Source: Streptomyces sp. 549 (GTDB lineage: Bacteria > Actinomycetota > Actinomycetes > Streptomycetales > Streptomycetaceae). From it: 64,000 nt of DNA. The notes below the pieces were generated by a model. The model was not told the DNA's origin. It was given only the letters and a program-made list of their open reading frames with translations, and made no database searches. The DNA lies in assembly GCF_030124175.1 (NCBI RefSeq), contig NZ_JASKMT010000018.1, positions 56,025 through 120,024 on the forward strand, given 5' to 3'. This document shows, in pieces, positions 33,685 through 44,636 of the stretch. Position 1 is the stretch's first letter. The number at the start of each line of letters is the position of its first letter. A program made the translations under genes and the position numbers.

Positions 33685-34410
33685 ATGACCGAGGCCGCCC
33701 GCAGGGCCGAACTGGCCGCCAACCTGGACCGGGTGGAGCAGCGGCTGCAACGGGCCTGCGCCCGGGCCGGCCGCGAGCGCGCGGAGGTGACGCTTGTCGT
33801 CGTCACCAAGACCTACCCCGCGAGCGACGTCCGGCTGCTCGCGGAACTGGGTGTGCGGCACGTGGCGGAGAACCGGGACCAGGACGCGGCGCCCAAAGCC
33901 GCGGCCTGCGCCGGGCTGCCGCTCACCTGGCACTTCGTCGGGCAGCTGCAGACCAACAAGGTCCGCTCGGTGGTCTCCTACAGCGACGTGGTGCACTCGG
34001 TGGACCGGCTGAAGCTGGTGAAGGCACTGTCGACGGCTGCCGGGGGACGGAACCGGCCGCTGGACTGCCTGATCCAGGTCGCCCTCGACAAAGAGGCGGA
34101 CGAGGGGGTCGGCCGGGGCGGGGCGGCACCCCGGGAGGTGCCCGAACTCGCCGACGCGCTCGTGAAGGCCCCCGGCCTGAGGCTCGCCGGGACGATGACC
34201 GTGGCGCCGCTCACCGGTCCGTTCGCAGGTCGGCCCGGGGCCGCGTTCGCCCGGCTCCGGGAAATCTCAACGGACCTGCGTGCCGCGGATCCTGCTGCCA
34301 CCATGGTCTCGGCGGGTATGAGCTCCGACATGGAGGAAGCGGTTGCGGCGGGGGCGACACATGTGCGCGTCGGCACTGCGGTACTCGGAGACCGTCCCCG
34401 GCTCGGGTAA
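33685..34410 (+). CDS. YggS-family pyridoxal phosphate homeostasis protein
   Basis: A 241-residue single-domain PLP-binding protein of the YggS/PLPBP family, which buffers PLP and affects amino acid metabolism rather than catalysing a known reaction. The PLP lysine is in LVVVTKTYPASDV near residue 36. HFVGQLQTNKVR near residue 79 and the C-terminal MSSDMEEAVAAGATHVRVGT are diagnostic. ATG 33685 follows the pgeF stop by 2 bp. A short Gly/Arg-rich insertion (GVGRGGAAP) lies near residue 142. Confidence 0.92.
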   Translation: MTEAARRAELAANLDRVEQRLQRACARAGRERAEVTLVVVTKTYPASDVRLLAELGVRHVAENRDQDAAPKAAACAGLPLTWHFVGQLQTNKVRSVVSYSDVVHSVDRLKLVKALSTAAGGRNRPLDCLIQVALDKEADEGVGRGGAAPREVPELADALVKAPGLRLAGTMTVAPLTGPFAGRPGAAFARLREISTDLRAADPAATMVSAGMSSDMEEAVAAGATHVRVGTAVLGDRPRLG

Positions 34411-34532
34411 CGTCGCGAAGAAAGTCGGACCACAGCAGAAAATATGGTCATTCCCGACGAAATGGGCGGGCCACGTGGATTTCAGGCCACCGGTGACGGA
34501 GCCGATCCACCACTGAGCGGAGGATGCGGAGC

Positions 34533-35156
34533 ATGGCCGGCGCGATGCGCAAGATGGCGGTCTACCTCGGCCTCGTGGAGGACGATGGATACGACGGCCG
34601 GGGTTACGACCCCGATGACGAGTTCGAACCCGAGCCCGAGCCCGAGCGGGACCGGCGACGCCACCAGGCCGCCGCCCCGCCGCGCGAGGCGGAGCCCGAG
34701 GAGCCGGTCAGGGTGGTGCAGCCACCGGCCCAGCGGGAACGTGAACCCTCACCCGCGCTGGTCGGCGAAAGCGGGCGAGTGGGGCGGATCGCCCCCGTGT
34801 CATCCATCACACCTGAACGCCCGAACCTGGAGAAGAGTGCGCCGGTGATCATGCCCAAAGTCGTGTCGGAGCGAGAGCCCTACCGGATCACCACACTTCA
34901 CCCCCGGACCTACAACGAAGCCCGTACCATCGGGGAACACTTCCGCGAAGGCACGCCGGTGATCATGAACTTGACCGAGATGGATGACACGGACGCGAAG
35001 CGACTTGTCGACTTCGCCGCCGGTCTCGTCTTCGGCCTGCACGGAAGCATCGAGCGGGTGACGCAGAAGGTGTTCCTGCTGTCTCCTGCTAACGTCGATG
35101 TCACGGCGGAGGACAAGGCCCGCATCGCAGAGGGCGGGTTCTTCAACCAGAGCTGA
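34533..35156 (+). CDS. sepF: Cell division protein SepF
   Basis: SepF anchors FtsZ to the membrane and helps Z-ring assembly. The 207-residue protein has the amphipathic N-terminus (AGAMRKMAVYLGLVEDD), an acidic Pro-rich linker, and the conserved C-terminal domain (REPYRITTLHPRTYNEARTI, then RLVDFAAGLVFGLHGSIERV). ATG 34533 is preferred over 34524 because GGAGG lies 9 nt upstream and it matches the known streptomycete N-terminus. A 122-bp gap after the YggS gene may hold its own promoter. Confidence 0.94.
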   Translation: MAGAMRKMAVYLGLVEDDGYDGRGYDPDDEFEPEPEPERDRRRHQAAAPPREAEPEEPVRVVQPPAQREREPSPALVGESGRVGRIAPVSSITPERPNLEKSAPVIMPKVVSEREPYRITTLHPRTYNEARTIGEHFREGTPVIMNLTEMDDTDAKRLVDFAAGLVFGLHGSIERVTQKVFLLSPANVDVTAEDKARIAEGGFFNQS

Positions 35157-35224
35157 GACACGACACCGGTTGGACCCCCGGCCGCATGGCACGGGAAGAC
35201 CCAGGGGAGAGGGAGTAACGCAGG

Positions 35225-35509
35225 ATGGCCATCGCACAACAGGTGATCCTGATTGCGTTGCAATGCTTCTTGGGCGTGCTGATCTTCCGGCTGGTGATGG
35301 ACTACGTCTTCATGTTCGCCCGCTCATGGCAGCCCGGCAAGGCGATGGTGGTCGTTCTTGAGGCCACCTACACTGTCACTGATCCGCCACTGAAGCTGCT
35401 GAGGCGGTTCATCCCGCCGCTGCGCTTCGGGGGTGTGGCGCTTGACCTGTCCTTCTTCGTACTGATGATCATCGTTTACATCCTGATCAGCGTCGTGGCC
35501 AGGCTGTGA
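35225..35509 (+). CDS. yggT: YggT-family membrane protein
   Basis: A 94-residue protein with two hydrophobic segments (residues ~2-25 and ~72-92) flanking the conserved TYTVTDPPLKLLRRFIPPLR. YggT/YlmG proteins are found between sepF and divIVA in many Gram-positives and are linked to cell shape, division and osmotic tolerance; the mechanism is unknown. ATG 35225 follows GGGGAGAGGGAG. Confidence 0.9.
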   Translation: MAIAQQVILIALQCFLGVLIFRLVMDYVFMFARSWQPGKAMVVVLEATYTVTDPPLKLLRRFIPPLRFGGVALDLSFFVLMIIVYILISVVARL

Positions 35510-35558
35510 GCGAGTACGGTCTTGCCGATATGCCGATGACCTACGTTGAGGTGAAGAG

Positions 35559-36722
35559 ATGCCGCTGACCCCCGAGGACGTGCGGAACAAGCAGTTCACT
35601 ACCGTCCGTCTGCGAGAAGGCTATGACGAGGACGAGGTGGACGCCTTCCTGGACGAGGTCGAAGCCGAGCTGAATCGACTACTCCGGGAGAACGAGGACC
35701 TGCGCGCCAAACTGGCCGCAGCCACCCGCGCCGCTGCCCAGAACCAGCAGCAGCAGGGCATGCGCAAGCAGCAGGAGCAGGAACAGCAGCAGCAGCGCCC
35801 CGGCGGCGCACCTGTGCCCGCTGCCATATCCGGACCGCAGCCGGTCCCGCCCGGCCAGCCGCAGATGGGCGGCCCGCCCCAGCTGCCCGGCGGCGCCCCC
35901 CAGCTTCCCGCCGGTCCCGGCGGGCACCAGCAGCAGCACCCCGGCCACCAGCAGCAGCACCCGGGCCACCAGCAGCAGCACCAGCAGCACCAGGGCCAGT
36001 TGCAGGGCGGTCCGCACGGACCCGGCCCGATGGGCCACGGCGGACCGCCCATGGGTGGTCACCAGCAGATGCAGCAGCAGCCGAGCGGCAACAACGAAAG
36101 CGCCGCACGTGTGCTGTCGCTGGCCCAGCAGACCGCCGACCAGGCGATCGCCGAGGCGCGCAGCGAGGCCAACAAGATCGTCGGTGAGGCCCGCAGCCGC
36201 GCCGAGGGTCTGGAGCGTGACGCCCGTGCCAAGGCGGACGCCCTGGAGCGGGACGCCCAGGAGAAGCACCGCGTGGCGATGGGCTCGCTGGAGTCCGCCC
36301 GCGCGACGCTGGAGCGCAAGGTCGAGGACCTGCGCGGGTTCGAGCGCGAGTACCGCACCCGCCTGAAGTCCTACCTGGAGAGCCAGCTGCGCCAGCTGGA
36401 GAACCAGGCGGACGACTCCCTCGCCCCGCCGCGTTCCCCCGCGGCGCCCTCGCTGCCGGCCTCGCCGTCGATGGCCGGTGCCGGTGCGCCCTCGGGCACC
36501 ATGGGCGGCCACCAGGGAATGGGCGGCAACCAGTCGATGGGCGGCGGCCAGTCCATGGGTGGCCACGGCCACAACCAGGGCGGCCAGACCTACGGCGGTC
36601 AGCAGCAGATGTCCCCGGCGATGACCCAGCCGATGTCCCCGGTCCGGCCGCAGGGCCCGCAGCCCATGCAGCAGGCGCCGTCACCGATGCGCGGCTTCCT
36701 CATCGACGAGGACGACAGCTGA
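35559..36722 (+). CDS. divIVA: DivIVA, polar growth determinant
   Basis: DivIVA marks hyphal tips and recruits the polar growth machinery; it is essential in streptomycetes. The 387-residue protein begins with the conserved membrane-binding domain PLTPEDVRNKQFTTVRLREG and a first coiled coil. A long Gln/His/Gly/Pro linker (residues ~60-175) follows, then a second coiled coil (~180-290, AIAEARSEANKIVGEARSRA) and a Gly/Met/Gln-rich tail. ATG 35559 has GAGGTGAAGAG upstream. The His-Gln-Gln-Gln repeats in the linker (DNA 35920-35995) make it longer than in unicellular relatives. Confidence 0.96.
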   Translation: MPLTPEDVRNKQFTTVRLREGYDEDEVDAFLDEVEAELNRLLRENEDLRAKLAAATRAAAQNQQQQGMRKQQEQEQQQQRPGGAPVPAAISGPQPVPPGQPQMGGPPQLPGGAPQLPAGPGGHQQQHPGHQQQHPGHQQQHQQHQGQLQGGPHGPGPMGHGGPPMGGHQQMQQQPSGNNESAARVLSLAQQTADQAIAEARSEANKIVGEARSRAEGLERDARAKADALERDAQEKHRVAMGSLESARATLERKVEDLRGFEREYRTRLKSYLESQLRQLENQADDSLAPPRSPAAPSLPASPSMAGAGAPSGTMGGHQGMGGNQSMGGGQSMGGHGHNQGGQTYGGQQQMSPAMTQPMSPVRPQGPQPMQQAPSPMRGFLIDEDDS

Positions 36723-36730
36723 GCACCGGT

Positions 36731-36794
36731 CCCGTCCGCTAGGACGGGCAGTACCGGCATATCGCAAGGGCCGGGCCCCCTCAAGGGGGCCCGG
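36731..36794. terminator. Two terminator hairpins between divIVA and ileS
   Basis: The first is CCCGTCC / GGACGGG (36731-36748) with a 4-nt loop. The second is a perfect 10-bp stem, CCGGGCCCCC / GGGGGCCCGG (36771-36794), with loop TCAA. They lie between convergent genes and could stop transcription both ways. Only a weak T-rich stretch follows. Confidence 0.75.
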
Positions 36795-36931
36795 TCCTCT
36801 GCCGTGTCCGGCGCCCTTCCCCCGCACCGCACGGGCGCACGCCGACGCACCGCCACCCGCGGGAGTGCGGGCGGCGGTGCGTCGGCAGGGGCGTCGGCAG
36901 CGCGGGGCCGTCGGCCGGACGCCTGCGGGGC

Positions 36932-40075
<3,144 letters not shown>

Positions 40076-40383
40076 CGGGCGTTCCTCCGGCGGACACGGT
40101 CTCTTCCGTCGGAGGGACGAGACCGCCACCCGTCCGGCGCGGTTCCCGCGGTACCACCCTCCTTGGCGGCGGAAGCCTCTCCGCCGCCCCCTCATTGGGG
40201 GACGGACCCGCCCTGTCGGGACGGACCCTGCGTGCCGGTTCTACTCACCCGTTCCGGGCTTTCCTCCGGCGGCTCCGGGGTGATCTTCGCGTCGCGCCAA
40301 CCCCCGGGCTCGCACCGTCCCCGGGTCGCTCCTGGCCGCTCACGGACGCTACTCGTCCCCATCGATGCCTTTCGCTGCGCCCA
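40076..40383 (-). promoter_or_regulatory. T-box riboswitch leader of ileS (tRNA-Ile sensing)
   Basis: On the minus strand the leader begins with the stem I element GATGGGGACGAGTAG (40364-40350). It carries a likely specifier AAGATCACC with ATC (Ile) at 40284-40282 and the T-box core AGGGTGGTACCGCGG at 40160-40146. A hairpin (CGGTCTC / GAGACCG) follows. The segment CCTCCG, read at 40115-40110, can pair with the ileS ribosome binding site CGGAGG (40089-40084). This suggests translational control, as known for actinobacterial ileS T-boxes. A -10-like TACACT lies at 40388-40383. Confidence 0.9.
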
Positions 40384-40465
40384 GTGTAAGGGCCTCCGGC
40401 AACCGCCGCCGGTCGGTTTTCCCGCCGCCGGGCGGGGCACAACGGTTCCAGACCGGCGTGGCCCG

Positions 40466-40494
40466 TTGCCGACCGACCGGAGTCGACTTATCGT
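40466..40494 (+). promoter_or_regulatory. Candidate promoter of the DksA-like gene
   Basis: TTGCCG (40466-40471) and TATCGT (40489-40494) are 17 bp apart. Transcription would start near 40501, giving a ~40-nt leader to the ATG at 40539. It is divergent from the ileS leader. Confidence 0.45.
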
Positions 40495-40538
40495 TCCGGC
40501 ACGATTCGCGAACAAGATCACACTATGCGGAGGGCGGT

Positions 40539-41216
40539 ATGACGGCGAGCGGCAGCAGAACCGGCGGATCGGCCGCCGGCCGCACGGTCGGCAGTGTGCC
40601 GGCCGCCCGGTTCCGCGAACCGCCGCCCGGGCGGCCGGGCTCGACGAGACGGGCCGCGGCAGCGGCCGGGAGGACCGCCGCGGCCGACACGGCCGCGGCG
40701 CAGCAGGTGACCGCTGGTGCGGCGGACGCCCAGCAGACAGGAGCAAAGACGGTGGCTGCGAAGAAGACGACAACCGAGAAGCCCTCGGCGGTGCCCACTG
40801 CCCGCGTCTCGACGGCCGCAGCCGGTGATCTTGCCGTCCGCGCCGGCGAGGACCCGTGGACCGAGGCGGAGATGCAGGAGGCGCGCGACGAGCTGGAGAC
40901 CGAGGTCAAGCGCCTGCGCGACGAGATCGAGGCCTCCCAGGCCGCGCTCACCGGACTGCTGCGCGACTCCGGCGACGGCGCCGGCGACGACCAGGTCGAC
41001 ACCGGGACGAAGAACGTCACCCGCGAGCACGAGATGGCCGTCACCGAGAACGCCCGCGAGGTGGTCCTGCAGACCGAGCGCGCGCTGGAGAGGCTGGCGG
41101 CCGGCACGTACGGCCTGTGCGAGGGCTGCGGCAACGCCATCGGCAAGGCCCGCATGCAGGCCTTCCCCCGGGCCACGCTGTGCGTGGAGTGCAAGCAGAA
41201 GCAGGAACGCCGCTGA
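40539..41216 (+). CDS. DksA/TraR-family zinc-finger protein
   Basis: The conserved part (last ~125 residues) has a helical coiled segment (EMQEARDELETEVKRLRDEI) and a C4 zinc finger, CEGCGNAIGKARMQAF followed by CVEC, typical of DksA/TraR proteins that bind the RNA polymerase secondary channel; most actinobacterial members are uncharacterised. ATG 40539 (GGAGGG 4 nt upstream) gives 225 residues with an Ala-rich N-terminus. A GTG at 40752, with AGGAG 8 nt upstream, gives 154 residues beginning VAAKKTTTEK and is an equally credible start. It is upstream of lspA on the same strand. Confidence 0.85.
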   Translation: MTASGSRTGGSAAGRTVGSVPAARFREPPPGRPGSTRRAAAAAGRTAAADTAAAQQVTAGAADAQQTGAKTVAAKKTTTEKPSAVPTARVSTAAAGDLAVRAGEDPWTEAEMQEARDELETEVKRLRDEIEASQAALTGLLRDSGDGAGDDQVDTGTKNVTREHEMAVTENAREVVLQTERALERLAAGTYGLCEGCGNAIGKARMQAFPRATLCVECKQKQERR

Positions 41217-41370
41217 GGCCCGCCCGGCGGCGACCGCTCCCGGGCCGCCGCGGCGCGAGGCGCGCGCCGACCGGCGCCGCGGGCCGTCCGGGCGGACACA
41301 CTCCCGACCGGGCGGGCCGCCCGGCCTGCCCGACGCCGCACGCTCCCGACCGTCGCGCGGGCGCGTGTCG

Positions 41371-41376
41371 TACCCT
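41371..41376 (+). promoter_or_regulatory. Probable -10 of a leaderless lspA promoter
   Basis: TACCCT ends 6 nt before the lspA GTG and no ribosome binding site is present. The -35 is not clear. Confidence 0.45.
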
Positions 41377-41382
41377 CGTCCC

Positions 41383-41943
41383 GTGACAGCAGAGGCGGAG
41401 AAGGCCATCGACGAAGCGCCGGACCAGACCGCGGACGACACGGCGGACCGACCCCGGGGCAGGCGCAGGATCGCCGTGCTGCTCGGTGTGGCGGTCGTGG
41501 CGTACGTCCTCGACCTGGTCAGCAAGTTGATCGTGGTCGCCAGGCTGGAGGGGCACCCGCCGATCGAGGTGATCGGTGAGCTGCTGCGCTTCCAGGCGGT
41601 GCGCAACCCCGGTGCCGCCTTCGGCATGGGCGAGGCGCTGACCTTCGTGTTCACCGCCATCGCCGCAGCGGTGATCGTGGTGATCCTGCGCATCGCGCGC
41701 AAGCTCTACAGCACCCCGTGGGCGGTGGCGCTCGGCCTGCTGCTGGGCGGTGCCCTCGGCAACCTGACGGACCGGATCTTCCGTTCCCCGGGCGTGTTCC
41801 AGGGCGCGGTGGTGGACTTCATCGCGCCCGCGCACTTCGCCGTGTTCAACCTGGCCGACTCGGCCATCGTGTGCGGCGGCATCCTGATCGTGATCCTGTC
41901 CTTCCGCGGCCTCGACCCGGACGGCACCGTCCACCGCGACTGA
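41383..41943 (+). CDS. lspA: Lipoprotein signal peptidase (signal peptidase II)
   Basis: LspA removes signal peptides from prolipoproteins in the membrane. The 186-residue protein has four membrane helices and both catalytic aspartates: Asp145 in GAVVDFI and Asp159 in FNLADSA, along with AVRNPGAAFGM near residue 72. An acidic cytosolic extension of ~27 residues precedes helix 1. GTG 41383 is chosen since it follows directly after a -10 hexamer. It is convergent with the M6 protease gene. Confidence 0.94.
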   Translation: MTAEAEKAIDEAPDQTADDTADRPRGRRRIAVLLGVAVVAYVLDLVSKLIVVARLEGHPPIEVIGELLRFQAVRNPGAAFGMGEALTFVFTAIAAAVIVVILRIARKLYSTPWAVALGLLLGGALGNLTDRIFRSPGVFQGAVVDFIAPAHFAVFNLADSAIVCGGILIVILSFRGLDPDGTVHRD

Positions 41944-41984
41944 CCGCACCGCTCCCAGCCGGGCGGCGCTCGGGCGACGGGACG

Positions 41985-43391
41985 TCAGCTGCTGATGCGC
42001 ACGCTGTAGCCGTCGGCTGAGCGCGCCAGCACCTCCACCGTCACCCCGGCGACCCGGTGCCGGGAGCCCGGCTGGAAGGGCGCGTCGGCCAGCTCGGCCG
42101 TCTCCGCACTGTCCCGGCCGCCACCGCACGCGGCCCCGCCGCGGCTGCCGGGGGCCGCGTCCACCACCCGGACCGGGCCCCGCCCGGTGGGCACCGAGGA
42201 GTCCACGGTGTACAGCAGCACCCCCTCGGTGCAGATCCGGCGGTCCAGGCCGACGCGGGTGCGCGCCTCCGCGACGAGCGCGGTGGCCGGTCCCGTCCTG
42301 ACCACGGCGATGGACGCGCCGTCGGGCGAGCCGATCGGCTTCAGCAGGTGCCGTGCCGTGCCGGGCCCCACACAGGCGACCTGTGGGCCGTCCAGCCAGC
42401 CGTACTTCCACTTGTGCCAGCCCAGCAGGTCGCTGCGGTCCGCGAGACTCATCGGGTCCCACGCCCCGGCGAACTCCACCGAGGCGCCGTTGCGGGTGTT
42501 GTACAGGTCGGGCAGCCCGAACAGGTGGTGGGCCTCGTGCACGAAGTTGCCGCGCTGCCAGGCCGCGCTGTCGCCCTTGCGGCCGAAGACGAGCGCCGCG
42601 GCGCGCAGCGTGCGTCCCCCAGCGGACAGCGAGGTGAAGGTGTGGGCCTGCGAGACCATCGGGTCGGCGGGCACGTTGCTGTCGGCCACGACGAAGACCA
42701 GGTCGGTGCCGGCGAAGTCGGTGCCGGCGGCCAGCGCCGCGTCGACGGCGTCCTGCACGTACCGCTGCATGACGGCGGCCGAGGTGCCGCGGCCGACCCC
42801 GTAGGCGGTCCACGGCTGCGGCATGCGCACCCAGTCCGCGGTGGGCTCCATCACCTGCCGGTAGCCGCCGTAGGACGACTGCCGCAGGTGGTCGAGCGCG
42901 TAGTCGGTGAAGAACGAGGAGCGGGCGGCGGCGTCCGACACCGCCGGGAGGTCGGGGAAGTCGGCCATGACCAGCGTGGCCCGGTGCGTGCCCTGCGGTC
43001 TGAGATGGCGGCCGTCGTAGGGGCCCACCCCCACCCAGCCGTTCGGCTCGGGTGCGATCGCGCACGGCCCGCTGATGTCCGGGCCCGCCCCGGGCCGGGC
43101 CCGCCCGGCCGGTGCGCCCGTCGCGGCCCGCACGGCCCCGGACCCCTCATGTGCCCCGCCCGTCGGGGCGTCGGCACCGTCCGGCGTCCCGCGGGCGCCC
43201 GCCCGGTCGGGGGCTGAGGCCGCCCCCGACGCGCCTTCCCGGGCCGCCGCACGTTCTCGGGCTGCCGTCTCCTGGCTCGGCGTGGTGGGTGAAGGGGAGG
43301 CGGGGGCCGCGGTGACGGCAGCGCAGAGGGCGGCGGACGCCGCCAGCAGGGTGCGCAACCCGGAGGTGCGCAGCGGCGGGCGGCTGGCCAT
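41985..43391 (-). CDS. Secreted M6-family-like zinc metalloprotease
   Basis: A 468-residue exported protein. The N-terminus is a signal peptide (about 30 residues, ending near AAVTAAPAS), followed by ~100 low-complexity Ala/Pro/Gly residues. The zinc-binding HEAHH (His285, Glu286, His289) in FVHEAHHLFGLPDLYN fits the HExxHxxGxxD metzincin-like pattern of immune-inhibitor-A type (M6) peptidases. Other matches are VMADFPDLP and AYGVGRGTSAA. No PKD or other accessory domain is seen. The substrate is unknown. It is divergent from the pseudouridine synthase gene. Confidence 0.83.
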   Translation of the reverse strand: MASRPPLRTSGLRTLLAASAALCAAVTAAPASPSPTTPSQETAARERAAAREGASGAASAPDRAGARGTPDGADAPTGGAHEGSGAVRAATGAPAGRARPGAGPDISGPCAIAPEPNGWVGVGPYDGRHLRPQGTHRATLVMADFPDLPAVSDAAARSSFFTDYALDHLRQSSYGGYRQVMEPTADWVRMPQPWTAYGVGRGTSAAVMQRYVQDAVDAALAAGTDFAGTDLVFVVADSNVPADPMVSQAHTFTSLSAGGRTLRAAALVFGRKGDSAAWQRGNFVHEAHHLFGLPDLYNTRNGASVEFAGAWDPMSLADRSDLLGWHKWKYGWLDGPQVACVGPGTARHLLKPIGSPDGASIAVVRTGPATALVAEARTRVGLDRRICTEGVLLYTVDSSVPTGRGPVRVVDAAPGSRGGAACGGGRDSAETAELADAPFQPGSRHRVAGVTVEVLARSADGYSVRISS

Positions 43392-43508
43392 GGGGCGGCT
43401 CCGGACGGCGCGGGCGCCGGGTCGGGGACGGCGTTCGTCCTGCCACCGTCACTCCCCGTAGCCGCCCTCGCACCCCGGGCGGGTCCGAAGGGGTGGCCCG
43501 GTCTCCGG

Positions 43509-43514
43509 CATACT
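43509..43514 (+). promoter_or_regulatory. Probable -10 of a leaderless rluD-like promoter
   Basis: CATACT ends 7 nt before the GTG at 43522, with no ribosome binding site between. Confidence 0.4.
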
Positions 43515-43521
43515 CGGACGG

Positions 43522-44487
43522 GTGAGCAACCCAGGTAACCCAGACGCACAACCGCCTTCCGAGGTCCGCACCCTGCCCGTACCCGACGGTCTGGAGGGGG
43601 AACGCCTCGACGCGGCCCTCGCCCGCATGTTCGGCTTCTCCCGCACGAGGGCGGCCGAACTGGCCGCGGACGGGAAGGTCCTCGTCGACGGCTCGGCGGC
43701 CGGCAAGTCCGACCGGGTGCACGGCGGTGCCTGGCTGGAGGTGGAGATGCCGGCGCCGCCCGCCCCGCTGAGGGTGGTCGCGGAGCCCGTCGAGGGCATG
43801 GTGATCGTGCACGACGACGAGGAGATCGTCGTCATCTCCAAGCCCGTCGGCGTCGCCGCGCACCCCAGCCCCGGTTGGACCGGAACCACCGTCATCGGCG
43901 GGCTCGCCGCGGCGGGCTTCACCATCTCCACTTCGGGCGCCGCCGAACGCAAGGGCATCGTGCACCGCCTCGACGTCGGCACGTCCGGGCTGATGGTGGT
44001 CGCCAAGTCCGAGCGCGCCTACACCTCCCTCAAGCAGCAGTTCCGGGAGCGGACGGTCGACAAGCGCTACCACGCCATGGTCCAGGGCCACCCCGACCCG
44101 ATGAGCGGCACCATCGACGCGCCCGTCGGACGGCACCCGCAGCACGACTACAAGTGGGCCGTCACCGCCGACGGAAAGGCGTCCGTCACCCACTACGACC
44201 TCATCGAGGCCTTCCGCGCGGCCAGCCTGCTCGACATCAAGCTGGAGACGGGCCGCACCCACCAGATCCGGGTGCACATGTCCGCGCACCGCCACCCCTG
44301 CGTGGGCGACCTCACCTACGGCGCCGACCCCACGCTCGCCAAGCGCCTCGGCCTCACCCGGCAGTGGCTGCACGCGATGCGGCTGGGCTTCACCCACCCC
44401 GGGCACGGCGAGTGGGTCGAGTTCGCCAGCGCGTACCCCGAGGACCTGCAGCGGGCCCTGGACCGGGTGCGAGCCGAGAGCGCCTGA
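43522..44487 (+). CDS. RluA-family 23S rRNA pseudouridine synthase
   Basis: A 321-residue RluD-like enzyme. The N-terminal S4 RNA-binding domain (ARMFGFSRTRAAELAADGKV) precedes the catalytic domain with the signature HRLDVGTSGLMVVAK; Asp151 is the catalytic residue. GRTHQIRVHMSAHRHPCVGD near residue 245 is also diagnostic. RluD makes pseudouridines in helix 69 of 23S rRNA in E. coli; the exact target here is inferred. The position downstream of lspA is common in actinobacteria, but here an unrelated protease gene intervenes. Confidence 0.93.
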   Translation: MSNPGNPDAQPPSEVRTLPVPDGLEGERLDAALARMFGFSRTRAAELAADGKVLVDGSAAGKSDRVHGGAWLEVEMPAPPAPLRVVAEPVEGMVIVHDDEEIVVISKPVGVAAHPSPGWTGTTVIGGLAAAGFTISTSGAAERKGIVHRLDVGTSGLMVVAKSERAYTSLKQQFRERTVDKRYHAMVQGHPDPMSGTIDAPVGRHPQHDYKWAVTADGKASVTHYDLIEAFRAASLLDIKLETGRTHQIRVHMSAHRHPCVGDLTYGADPTLAKRLGLTRQWLHAMRLGFTHPGHGEWVEFASAYPEDLQRALDRVRAESA

Positions 44488-44493
44488 CCGGGC

Positions 44494-44519
44494 GCGGGCG
44501 GCCGGCGAGCACCGCCCGC
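44494..44519. terminator. Hairpin between convergent rluD-like and mscS genes
   Basis: GCGGGCGG / CCGCCCGC form an 8-bp stem with a 10-nt loop, 7 bp after the stop at 44487. There is no T-tract. The remaining ~115 bp before the mscS stop is GC-rich and shows no gene. Confidence 0.45.
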
Positions 44520-44636
44520 CGGTCGGGAGGTCACCGGCTGCACCTGGCCCGGCGGCTCCCGCCGCCTGCGGGCGGGGCGCCGCCGGACGGGCTCGGGCCG
44601 GAGCACGGGCTCGCCCGGGCCCGCTGCCGCGCGCGG

